From Hydractinia symbiolongicarpus (Eukaryota > Cnidaria > Hydrozoa > Anthoathecata > Hydractiniidae), in assembly GCF_029227915.1 (NCBI RefSeq), contig NC_079876.1:17362001-17422000 (forward strand): a DNA stretch of 60,000 nucleotides, read 5' to 3'. The notes beneath the pieces were generated by a model. The model was given only the letters and a program-made list of their open reading frames with translations, searched no databases and was not told the origin of the DNA. The translations under genes and the position numbers were made by a program. Positions 48,959 to 60,000 of the stretch are shown here, in pieces. The first letter of the stretch is position 1, and each line of letters starts with the position of its first letter.

Positions 48959-51900
48959 ATGGAAATTGCAAACGTTGATTTAAGTGATGTTAGTGATGAC
49001 GAAGAGGTTAAAGCACAGATCCATCATAAAAAAATCGCGAGAACACAATCTGAGGGCATACCGTTTGAAGTGAAAACGCCCAAAGAAGGAAATTTACGAG
49101 TTGGATCTTTAGGTGGATTCCGAAAAATTAGTGATGAAGAACACGAGGTGTGGACTCGACAGAATTTGAAGAGGCGGACTGGATTGTTGAACACACCTGT
49201 TTCTAAGAGAAACAGCAGAGGCAGATTGGCTGCTCATCTAGAGGAAAGCGGAGAAATCTCGTCTTTATACAGTGATGAAAATGATAATTACGTAAGCGTT
49301 TGTAGATTTAGTGAAAAGGAGGTTCGCGAAAAGTCTTACTTCTATGAGCACAGGGGATACCAGGGGGACGAATAAAAACTTCGCACATGGTTTTGGTAAG
49401 ATATGCATCTGTCTAATTTTCCCTTACACATTATAAGTTGAGTCGTGGTTTTGGTAATGCACTTGCTAAACCACTGACTTCGTGAACTAACACGTAACCA
49501 CTCTGTAGCGCGCCATACAAGCTCGACATGTTTCTGGCCAATCACAGAACAATACGCGCGCTTTCTTATCACAATGAAGGAGCGAAATCATACCAAAGAA
49601 AAATCACAATTGTAGGTAAAAAAAAGTAAACAACGAATGAATCATGTCTTGCTTTTTTACAGAACAAATATTTCCTGAAAATTTTGGCAACACTTAGTTT
49701 TAAACTGCAACATAGGAGAGTTACCAGGCTGTTCATCCTGCACGTTCGTTAACTTTACACGCGTGTACAATGTGTTTACAGATTCGCACATCAATAATCA
49801 TATTAACATGTGCAATCAACGTCAATCACGAAAGGGGCGTAACTTACCCAAAACCATGTATACATTTTTAAATTATGCACGGAAAGCTACATGTGGAGTT
49901 TAATTAGCTTCTGTGGACCATTGAGCATATTTGCCCTCCCCCTGAGTGCTTTTTATCATCTGAATGTTATTTGTGAGTTACTTTCATGTGAGTTATGAAA
50001 CCAAGGGTGGAGGTGATTTTCAGATGCGAATATAAAGTCTGTTTCTTTAAAGAAGATTACATTCTTTTGGACCAAATTGTAATGAAGATTTTGCTTACTC
50101 CCTTTAAAGTTCCGTCTAACTTTCTGAATTTTATGCTGAAGATAGTTATTACATACCTGTCTTCTTGTAGTCCAATTTTTTTTCTAGCCAGCCATGAGTT
50201 ATTTTAAGTGGCTTGCTTGGTGGGGAGGCGGTATAATTTTGCTGTAAAGTTTCTGGCCACATAACATTTTCCGCGCCACAACAAAATAAATAAATAAATA
50301 AACAAAAAATAAGATTTTTTCCAGGTTTTCATTATTCGCTTTCAGCAGCCATCAAAAGATTCGTAAAATGACTTGAATGCACAGCTATGGTTGATGCTTC
50401 AGTGAGAACTTTGCAACGTGGATGCACATACGAAGACAAAAATATTGTTATCTTTGCTTTAAAAAACGAATGACGTAAATTATGCATGCATCGTTAATAA
50501 TTGAATTATTTTGCTAGGCGTAAAATATATTTTCTTTTAGATATGCTGATGAATCGTTTCGCGCTTAAAAAATTGAATTTTCATTTTGTTTTATACAACA
50601 CAAACACTTCTCCAAATTTAATTAAAAAAGTTAAGATAATTTCGACTCAATAAGAGCAATGGAAAAACTTCTTCATAAAGTTTCTCGTTGAAAAGAATTA
50701 TGTTAAATCAACATGATAGAACTAAGAAGAAGGAATCACCACTTGGTTTGTCTTGTTAAGTTTTTGATTCTAACTTTTGCCTTAAAAATTCTTTCCAACT
50801 TGTTTGCAACAGCAAATCATAATTCTAACCAAAAATAATGATGATGTGTAGGGTTGTGTTTGATCTTTAATCCTATCATTTGAATTGGGTCCTGTAAGAA
50901 GTTTCATAGCCATACCATCTTTCCTTCCCTAAATTAGTTGAAAGAGGTAAGCTTACCACCCTCACTCCCAAATTAGCTACGTATTTTTTTGATAAGAAAC
51001 CTGGCGGAGGGCCGAGTTCTAAAAGTTTGTTATTTGTAGGCTGAAATTCCATGTTTTTAGTTCTAAAAGTTTCTTATTTAGTTTCTTTATTTTCCTAGTA
51101 AAATAAGGGTTTCTTATATCAAAAAATAGCTAGTTCTAAAAGTTTCTTTAATCTTTGGACTAGTTGGTTTTAAAATAAAAAAAGCATTTTTCCTTTCAAA
51201 ATCTCTCCCTAGTGATGATTGTAAAACCTTCTTCAATTAATTGTAAGAATTAGTTAGAAACAGGTTTCTTATTTCAGAAATAGACATAGAATGTAGTAGT
51301 AAAAGTTTCTTAATTTTTGAAGATTCTACATGTAGGTTTCTTATAAACTTGTTTCTTATAAAAAAATGTGGGCTGGCATATATTTTTGTACTATTATATA
51401 TCAGACACCATAAATATTTTATTTTCACATTTCAAGTTAACCCGATAAAAATGTCATATGTTCTCAATTAAAAAAAACTTTTATTAGTTTAAATACACTG
51501 AATATCAAGTTAGTAGAAAGTCACAAGAATATTTTAAATTTCGGAATACAAAAAGTTGGGGAAAATGAAAGGATTTTTGCAGTGTTCTCATAAAGAGGGG
51601 TCGTGCAATGTTTTAACTAGCAGTGGTGATAGTACAACCTTTCACAGTTTTAAAAATTAGCTTTGACTGTTCAAGTTTTCTTTAAAACAGTGTGAAATTT
51701 CCTTAGATACGTGACCCAATAACCTTTAAAACCTACATGATTCATGTTTCATTAAAGCAAGATTCCAGAAAAAAGATTGAAAAATTAATTGTTAATGTTA
51801 ACATGAAATTTTGTCAAGCTGAAATATTGCAACGCTCCCTTAGGCATGGATAGTCCAATTGTTTTGAAAGGCAGAAAAAAAAACTCGGCAAGTAGTGACG

Positions 51901-54900
51901 TGAAAGAAGTCTGCTAGAAGGAAAAATCCAAAATCCAACCTTGTTCTACTTAGTGAGCATTAATGTTGCTTAGTAATTCTTTCGTATTTCTTTCCAATCA
52001 ACACATTAAATCTCAAAAGAGCATTTTCGAATAGGCAATACTTTTGCCCTGCGTAAGAGCATATCCTTAGAAGCAGGTGGGGCGAGTTCAATGTAGTTTT
52101 TGAAAGCTTGGTTGTAGCCTTTTACAATGTCGACAACTTTTCTTTTTCAGGAATCCAGACCATCTCTCGACTCAAGTGATATTGACAACATTGACTTACC
52201 ATCTAACAATCGAGGTCCAGACCGAAATGCAGATCGTGTTATAATCAACGTTGGCGGAATGCGCCATGAAACTTTCCGCTCGACTTTGAAGATATTTCCC
52301 GATACCAGATTGGGTTGGATTGCTACTAATGGTAGTGAAAGCATCGATGCCTATGATCCGGTCAGGAATGAATATTTCTTTGACCGTCATCCAACTGCAT
52401 TCTCACAGATTCTTAACTTCTATAGGACAGGTAGATAAACCAAACACTTGACCGTTATCCTTTTCTAACGCCCTGTATGTTTATGATATTTCTGAAAAGT
52501 CCATATTCGCCACCATATCTTGCTTCTTTGATGTTTATCACTGTAAAACTCGTTGCATTGGCATCAGCATTTGCGGCAGTTAAAGCCATACTAATTTCTT
52601 ATAATTTGTGCTTTAACTTGTTCTAAGATATGACGAAACTTTGCAATAACCGATTAATTAATTCAATAATTTGAACACTTTTTGCGTCTTTAATTTCAAT
52701 TTTTTTCTACCCGAAAATGAAGACGGTAAATGTTTTTAGGCTTTTGAATTATGGATGTCTAAATCGCTTTAACAACTTAGGCATAATAATTGAGAATTTA
52801 AAGGTGGTAGGATTTTTCCCATTTTCTAACAATTTTACATGGAGCAATAACAAACTAAAAAAGTTGGATTTACTTAGCTATCAGGAATTATACCTTTGCA
52901 TCAAATTATTTATCAAACGTCAAATATTTAAAAGGAGTATGGGTAGTAAGTACGGGGTAGCAAATCTCTATTTTATAGACTAACCTTATCATTTATGGTA
53001 TCACTTTGCGCATGGCAATCCCAGTTCGAATCATGTCTGTGTGATGAATGCAAAGAACATTTGCTTTACATTGTAGGAAAACTTCATTCCCCAACAGATA
53101 TTTGTGGTCCTTTATTCGAAGAAGAGTTAACATATTGGGGTTTAGAGGAAAAATCTATGGAGCCTTGTTGCTGGCCAAAATACAATGAGCATCGTGACGC
53201 TCAGGAAAACCTAAAAGTCTTTGACAATGCTGCTTTAAATTTACGGGACGACGACGACATCGATCACAGATACGAACAAGAAACAGAAGCGGCGAACAAT
53301 AAAAGTTTTCAAAAGTTTTTTAAAGCTATCAAACCAACATGTTTTAACTCAAGGACGTGGTTAAATTTTAAAAGAAAAACATGGCGAGTATTTGAAGATC
53401 ATTCCATGACTGCCAGTTTTTTATCAAAGGTAAAATTTTGTTTTTTGACTCATTCGGCTTCAGCTTGTGAAATAAATATTTTTTGTTTCTTTGGCGCACC
53501 TTTATCACGTGTCTAGTATCTTCTTACGATTCGTCACAAGCTTAGAAAGACTCTACTAAAACTGAGAAAAAAAGTAGAGTTAATAATGAAAAAAGTTATT
53601 TTCGTTTGAGTTACGGATTAGAAAACAATCCCAATTATTATATCGGAACTCGCTAAACGTTTATGGCTATACACTAATGTAATTTAGAGGTCCTAACACT
53701 TTTAAAACTTTTGTATTAATAAAAACATATTCACTGTATTTACTTTAGTAATTATGGCTGCTTTATTATCCAAATGAGCGTTTAATAAAAAATTTTTTGC
53801 ATAAAGTAAAAGCTTATATAACAGATGTTAACGAAGTCTATGCAGAAACTTGTATCATAAGTCTTTCAATTTCGAACGTTTTTTACTTGTTTCAATGGCT
53901 TAAGCAATGTTTTGCTGATAAGTTGGATATAGTCATGTAGTTGTAATGTACCAAATGAGGCCCAAACAGACACACCATTAGTATTTTTTTGTGAGGAAAG
54001 GGCCGGACGGGCAAGGGTTAGGAAAAGTGGGAAAATTCTGTTAAAATTTAAAATTCTTACATTGGGTAAAACGCGTACTAGACACAACCCTCCATCATAT
54101 TGTCCACAATTGACAATTGTTTCAGCCCGTTTTTGTACGGCTCTGCTAAAACACTCTTTTTGAACTAGGATTGTTAAATAGTTTATTCTTTTTAGGCTAT
54201 TTCCAAGATCTCGCTAACTTTTATCCTAATCTCAGTGTTTTCACTATGTTTCCATTCTATGGTGTACCCATATCCAGTACCCGAATCATCACGAAATAAC
54301 CGAACAGTTAACCAATTATATTCCGATATTCTCTTTGGAGTAGATGTTGTATCGGTGACTTGGTTCACAGCTGAGTTTGCGTTACGATTCGTATCGAGTC
54401 CTAATCGTGTCTCGTTTATGTTTCAAATAATGAACGTTATCGACTTGCTTACGGTTGTTCCGTATTATATACAATTTTCAAACGGTAGAAAAAATTATAT
54501 TTTCAAAGGTGAAAACAATGTCGTTGAGATTTTATCAGTGGCTCGATTATTCCGACTATTCCGATTTTTCCGATTGTCAACAGGACTTGAAATTTTAAAA
54601 CACACATTAATAGCGAGCTCAAAAGAATTATTACTGCTACTGTTACTATTAGCCATACCTGTCGCCATATTTGCCACCATCGTATACTATTGTGAAAGAA
54701 ATACATTACAAACAGACTTTAAAACAATCCCAGAATCCTTATGGTGGGCAATTATTACAATGACCACGGTGGGTTATGGAGACATGTCGCCGAAAACAAC
54801 TCCAGGAAAAGTATTTGGAGCGCTTTGTGCGACATGTAGTGTATTGATTCTTGCACTTCCGGTATCAATAATTGGTAAGGCTTTTTGATTTGTTTAAATT

Positions 54901-56617
54901 ATCATTCTGGTCTATGTAAAAATTAAAATACTACAATCCTGAGGAGAAAATACGTGCTTGAATTTTTTATGTAGATATTGAATGTATCAATTTGAGTTTT
55001 GTAGTGGAAGCGACATTTTCTGATTATAAAACGTCCTGCCTTCACAACTTTGCTAACTTAACTTTAAAAGTTTACACTTAAGAATAAACAGTACCTTCTT
55101 AACTATTATACTAATATTTATCATTCCAAGCAAAATTTGTTGTTAAAAGATCTTGCGTGTTGTAAGATGTATTCTTTTCAGATCAATATCCATTGTGTTT
55201 ATTTATTGACATTTCTTTTTGTCAATTTTAGGCAATAACTTCACCCTGTTCTATCATTATGCTCAAGCACGCTTGAAACTACCCAAAAAACCTAAAAATG
55301 CTTTGGTGGGAGCTGCAAATGCTCTTGTTGCCGAACCAAGTCAACACTCTTTAAGTCCTGATGAGGACGAGGACAACGATAGTGCAGACAACGATAGTAA
55401 CGACAGTTCTTCACCAAAAGAAACTTTGAAAATCGATCCTGATTTTATCGCCAATAATGTTTCCTACAGCAAAAGGTGATTTTTGTTTCACAGTAGTAGA
55501 TCATATTGCGTGTGTTCTGCAGCCCAATTTAGTAACGTTAGCACAGGCTACAAAACACACACGAGAGGGTGGATAACAGTAGTAAAAACTTCAGTTAGAT
55601 ACTATCTGTAAATTGCAAAGCCCGCAAAAACATAACATCGCAAAGTTTTAAACCAAAATTTTCTCCAGTCAATTTAGGAAAAAGTAATTATGTTGATAAT
55701 GCAATCTTGCCAGGATTGTGAATATAAAACCCGTTTTAAATACCTTTTTAAAGAATTTTTTACGGCATTGCTAAGCTCTTAGGAAGTCATTATATTACAT
55801 TCGTATTTGCTTTTATTTACCAGCAAATACTTTATAATTGTTACGAACCTCAACTATCAAATCGTTGAATCCGACTTGATAATTTTGTTTATTATGTTTT
55901 AGATTTCAACGAGAAAGATTATCTCTATATGTAACCGAACCGAGTCGTCGATCAACACGCCGAAGCCGAAGCATGGGCAATTTCGTCAAGGATTCACAAA
56001 GATCAAATGGAAATATAAAGCTACGAAGCAAGCAACGAAGGCGCGATGTAAAAAGACACGAGTCTATGCATGAAAAAGTGAAAATTGAGCACGATGAAGA
56101 AGACGAACGCTTAGGGATGGACAATGTAAGCTTTGAAGTTGAGCATCCATCAAATCCAGTAGAAATTCAGAAAAAAAACAATATTCCAGAAGCAACAAAA
56201 CATCTAAGCATAGCTATAGACACTGATAATAAAACCAACGAGCGCGAACTTGATTTAGAACGAAATAGTCAACTAAATGTCAACACATTCACGGAACTCA
56301 ATGGTCAACCGGTTAATATTACGAGACCGGGTTATAATATAACACCGGTTGATAATGTACCACCGGATATACCGACTACAGTTATCACCGACTGCGATAT
56401 CTTCGATAGTGTAGATGAAGCATTGCCAGCAAGAGACGAACAAGGAGACTTTGAGAGAAACGGTATTTCAAATCATAAATATCTTTCTATCCACAGACAA
56501 AACGGAACTGTAGGAAAGGTGAACGGTATAAATAGTGATATTCCTGATGGAAATATGGCAGGAATAAGGACGGGTGATGACAAATTGCATGTCCCGCAGG
56601 CGGGTGTGTTACCGTAG
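48959..56617 (+). CDS. Voltage-gated K+ channel, Shaw/Kv3-type, 6 exons, 867 aa
   Basis: Exons: 48959-49291, 52151-52430, 53077-53429, 54196-54874, 55232-55475, 55903-56617. All introns are GT-AG and in frame (phases 0,1,0,1,2). The ATG has an in-frame TAA 12 codons upstream. Residues 1-139 are charged and likely disordered. T1 tetramerisation domain about 140-260 ([14 protein letters not shown]) with zinc motif H-X5-C-X20-CC at H208, C214, C235, C236, the signature of Shab/Shaw/Shal channels; [14 protein letters not shown] is Shaw-like. S1 about 325-345, S2 365-387, S3 395-412 ([13 protein letters not shown]), S4 with R439, R442, R445, R448, S5 464-488, filter [10 protein letters not shown] at 510-519, S6 527-548, then NNF and KLPKK as in Kv3. 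The C-tail of about 300 residues is polar and acidic. Odd points: Pro-Val-Ser in place of Pro-Val-Pro at 544-546, and a Pro at 476 in S5. The pore is otherwise intact. It should form plasma-membrane tetramers; it may be a modulatory subunit. Confidence 0.95.
49292..52150. other. Channel intron 1 (2.86 kb) with degenerate repeats
   Basis: Contains AGTTCTAAAAGTTTCTTA-like words at about 51020, 51060, 51135 and 51300 and repeated GTTTCTTATA, a weak ~70-bp repeat. The segment just after the donor (49440-49570) resembles dispersed repeat DNA. No extra exon recognised. Confidence 0.5.
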
Positions 56618-59478
56618 TTTTATACGGAACTATGTACAGTGTTTTATTTTAATATAATATGATCCTTTACTTCATTTTTTACAATAGTCCAAGAATTGAT
56701 TGACAAAACCGTTTTTACATAAAACGGCACATAAAATCCTCCCCCTCTCTTCTTAACTTGATGTGTGGGGCCGCTGTCGGCTTGTGAGAAGTTGCACTGG
56801 GGCAGATCAAGGGACCTAGCCCGGCAAAAAGTAACAGTATCTGAGTAAGCAGATAACGGTTTTTTCACCTGGTCTTAAACTTTAAGGGGTAGAATATTTG
56901 AGATCCTGTTAATTCTTTTTCTTATCTTCTACAAAACAAAAGAAAAATCATAGCTCAGCTATAGTAAAAATAAATTATTTATAATGTGAAAAAAGCAATT
57001 TATTCTTAAAATTAAAAAAATGATGTTTCTGAAATACAAAAAATAATTTATCTTTCTATTAAACACTTGTTTTCTTTCAACTTCTTAAATACCTTTCTCA
57101 TTCTTGTCTGATTTTTAAGTTTAATATCACGTCTTATCATCTTTTTCCATCAAATACGCCTTTTTTTTCTCGGTAAACAATTTAAGGATTCAAGTAAGAC
57201 TAATTGAATGATTAGAGACATCCCAGCTTAAGGTAGAAAAACACAGAAATTAAAGAAAGGCAAAAATTAGGATCATAGTAACCTATTTCCAAATTTCCGA
57301 TACACTTTATTCTGAATTACTTATGTTATAAGCCAGAGACTCATTGATGCATTGACCTTATTGGCTAAAACATTGTATTTGCAGATATTGTATTGCTTGA
57401 AGAATGCATGTAATATACAAATTTTTCTTAGCAGTTAAAAAATAAAACAAGAAGGGTCGTCCTCAAATGCTAACCTCTTCATGGTGTAGGTTTGATCTCT
57501 TAGAATGATTTTGATGTTAGAAAGACGTCATATTACTCAATATATGTCAATTTTGCAGGAGATACAAATGCTATAACCTTGATACTTAGATTTTCCAACA
57601 AAATACGTCAACAAATTTTTCACTCAGTAAATAATTTTAACAACGCTATTGGTATCAAAAACAAAGTCATATATGCAAGAAAGTTTCTTTAAATTTATTA
57701 ACACCGGGTTTGTCTTACCCAGAGGGGAGGGGGCGGTGGGCGGTGGGAGGTTGTAAATCAGGAACTACCTACTGTGTTTTGGAGATAAACTTGTAAGTCT
57801 TTTTTTAGTTACAAATTTGATGACTTCACGGGGGTCGGAGATGACGTCACAGATGCCGAAAATAGGCCGTTTTCCTAATTTTATCTATATTTGAAATTCT
57901 CAAACACTACTGATGGTACGTGTCTGGTTCTTGACTGAAAAGCAAAATAGAATGCATATAACAAATTAATTTTGATGACGCTATGTTTGTACGACGGTTT
58001 CTTATTTTAACGGTACGAGTAAAAAAATCCGTTTTTTTCAGAAATATTGATCTGTTTACAATTTAAAATGGAACTTGTTTGTAGTATTGCATTTAAATAG
58101 GTAAGAAATACAATATAGCAACCTCACTGGGATCAGAAATAGCGACATTTCTGTGAAACGATAATTCGTTTAAATCTGTTCTGTATTTTTTTCCTAGAAT
58201 CTATATATCTCTTACAAGAAATAAATAATTCTATAACCAATACAACATCTTACAACACTCATCATGCTTGTCAGGTCTTTAAAATTCGCAAAAAATTGCA
58301 CCCGTTCTAAAAAAACGCACCCCCCCCCCCAGCAAAGTATAATAATTCTCTAAGTCCTACTAAAGTTGGTAAATTAACAAAATCTCAGCACTCAAATACA
58401 TGCCTATCAAAAGTTATATCAAATCAAAAAAGTGGCCGCGGGTACTTTGACTCCCCCGAAGCTAATAGGGTTAACCTTATTTAAACTGTGCATCCTGTAA
58501 TGGAGAAGGAGGGTGGGTTTAACTACCTCAACAATAATTTTTAACTTGCTCAAGTTATGGTGATAAAACGTGGCAAAAAATATAAAACTTGTCCTCAGCG
58601 TAGACCGCTATTAGTCGATTGGATTGCTTCACACATGAATATTGTTTGCTAATGACTTTTTATGTTATTGCCCTTTTTTTCAGCAGCTAAAAAAATATGT
58701 ATATAAACGAAACGGCATCACAAAAAACGTTCTAAATTTGAAAATTTTATCCAAACCCAAAAATGCAGTACCCCCATTTTAACAAACATCAATGTTAGAA
58801 ATACAAATAAAAGACTATCACCCAATATGTTTCTTTAAATTCTTCTTCAATTCGCCTGTCGCTGCAACTAGTAATCATGCATCGCCAAAAAAAGTTCGTG
58901 CTGAATTTGTCGACGCTTCTTGCAATGAATACTTCCACTCCTACAGTTTTCCAATGCGTCTTTTTTGTCATCAATAATATAAATATTCGTTGAGGGAGCA
59001 AATCATAAAATTTGTTGCTAAAAGCATTTCTTTCTCCATGCCTACCCAAGGTGTGGTTGAAGGTCGACAGATAGTTACTTGACTTGACTTACTTGTTTTA
59101 GAGAGTTCGACAGTTTGTGTTTAAAATACTGATACTATTGAACACAAGGACTCATCTGTTACTTTTTCGAAATCTCATAACTTACTTTGACATTGAATGT
59201 GTTGATTAAGTTTTTTTTAATGTTAGAGTAAAATTTTTGAAGTAGGAAAAATTGAATTTTGAAGTAGGAAAAAAGTCAAAGAAAATATACGGCGCAGAAT
59301 TAAAGAAATTAAAACAGTAGATCAAATGGCATTCTATTTAGTTATAATATACCAATTTATTGACGCGCCAAATAAACAAAAAGTCTAAAACATTGAAGAG
59401 CTTTTTTAGTGAGGTGTGACAATAATTAAGTGCGTTCATACTTACAAATTATAGATAACTTACTACAAATGAATAATA
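56618..59478. other. 3' flank of the channel gene and intergenic
   Basis: An AATAAA lies at about 56968, roughly 350 bases after the stop, and could be the polyadenylation signal. A run of C residues is at about 58319-58330. Short overlapping frames at 58792-59049 on both strands have no recognisable motif. No gene seen. Confidence 0.5.
57723..57750 (+). other. G-rich tract with quadruplex-forming pattern
   Basis: GGGG-A-GGGGG-CGGT-GGG-CGGT-GGG: four runs of three or more G with loops of 1-4 bases, standing out in very AT-rich DNA about 1.1 kb downstream of the channel stop codon. Confidence 0.7.
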
Positions 59479-59596
59479 CTAGTCGGTGACCGGTGAATAA
59501 ATCCACGGGTTCACCCGTCCTTTATTTACCGCATTTTGTGTGTCTACTGCTACTGCAGTTACTATTTTGCATAACAGACAGACTTATTATAATATG
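59479..59596 (-). mobile_element. Short dispersed repeat, copy 2 (inverted)
   Basis: Counterpart of 46989-47106 in reverse orientation: CTAGTCGGTGACC, then CCACGGGTTCACCCGTC, GCATTTTGTGTG, CAGACAGACTTATTATAATAT. It lacks the GTCC run, which in copy 1 may be a later expansion. Confidence 0.6.
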
Positions 59597-60000
59597 GATT
59601 ATTATAGACATAAATTAAAAAAAAAATACCATGTAATTTTTAGTTCTTACTAACATGATATTGGAAAGATTATATTTTGCTTTTGTTCTGTGATGATAAA
59701 TTATTAAGCAATGAAGTTTTAAAAATTCAGTTTACAATACAGGTCTATTTTTTGTCATCTTTAAAATTTCATGCTTTACTATTCATAACTTGAAATCCTT
59801 TTAATGAATAAAAAAATTAATATTGAATGGAACATAAATGCATGTAGCTACTTTAAACTCAGGGGGTCAAATTATTGACAAAACCGCGTTACGCTTATAT
59901 AATTTTGAATTAATCTTACACCCGTCTTCACTTGTGTTTGTGTGAGCTATAGTTGCAAAAGTAGCTAGGTTTTGCAAACGCTATGTGACAAATCTAAGTG
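59597..60000. other. AT-rich intergenic, nothing recognised
   Basis: No reading frame, RNA gene or repeat could be supported. Confidence 0.5.

Noticed and set aside
58792-59049. Overlapping 61-84 aa frames on both strands
   Set aside because: No motif, no splice context, and opposite frames are equally open; I cannot support either.

Overview
Eukaryotic, animal-type DNA: very AT-rich, with GT-AG introns of about 0.2-3 kb, long gene-poor stretches, many microsatellites and many short degenerate DNA-transposon and SINE-like repeats. The potassium channel, the intron style and the repeat load (Penelope-type GIY-YIG remnant, pogo-type terminus, palindromic MITEs) suggest an invertebrate. A cnidarian, probably a hydrozoan, is my best guess; this is inference, and no marker in the window proves it.

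Three genes can be assembled exon by exon with consistent splice phases. (1) Minus strand, 7268 to 4055: three exons, 821 aa, an uncharacterised protein with about eight membrane segments, a cytoplasmic helical region and a long Ser/Pro/Arg-rich tail. (2) Plus strand, 15200 to 22994: ten exons, 729 aa, an uncharacterised type II membrane protein. It has a short acidic/basic cytoplasmic tail, one membrane anchor, a long coiled-coil stalk built largely from phase-0 symmetric exons, a glycosylation-rich Thr/Pro region and a C-terminal array of about 14 octapeptide repeats. (3) Plus strand, 48959 to 56617: six exons, 867 aa, a Shaw/Kv3-type voltage-gated K+ channel with the full zinc-binding T1 motif, S4 arginines and TVGYGD filter. 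In S6 the usual Pro-Val-Pro gating hinge is Pro-Val-Ser.

Upstream of the channel, on the same strand, lie two paralogous small first-exon candidates (28898-29010 and 31582-31721). Both end in the same splice phase as the acceptor of a basic exon at 35881-36007, which itself ends in phase 0. A further candidate start exon (39773-39877) also ends in phase 0, as does the assigned channel exon 1, and the channel T1 exon at 52151 opens in phase 0. Together they suggest, without proving, a channel locus of nearly 30 kb with several alternative N-termini.

The rest is non-coding. 1-4 kb holds a cluster of degenerate CTCCGTATAG motifs. 7.3-15.2 kb has several degenerate minisatellites and a dispersed repeat whose inverted copy is at 26.8 kb. 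23-28 kb has a tRNA-like SINE and a pogo/Tigger terminus. 33.1-35.6 kb has a nest of inverted-repeat elements, a dead GIY-YIG fragment and a (TTA)n tract. 36-49 kb has long (CCGT)n and (CATT)n tracts and scattered repeats. 56.6-60 kb shows nothing recognisable apart from a G-rich tract and a second copy of a 47-kb repeat.
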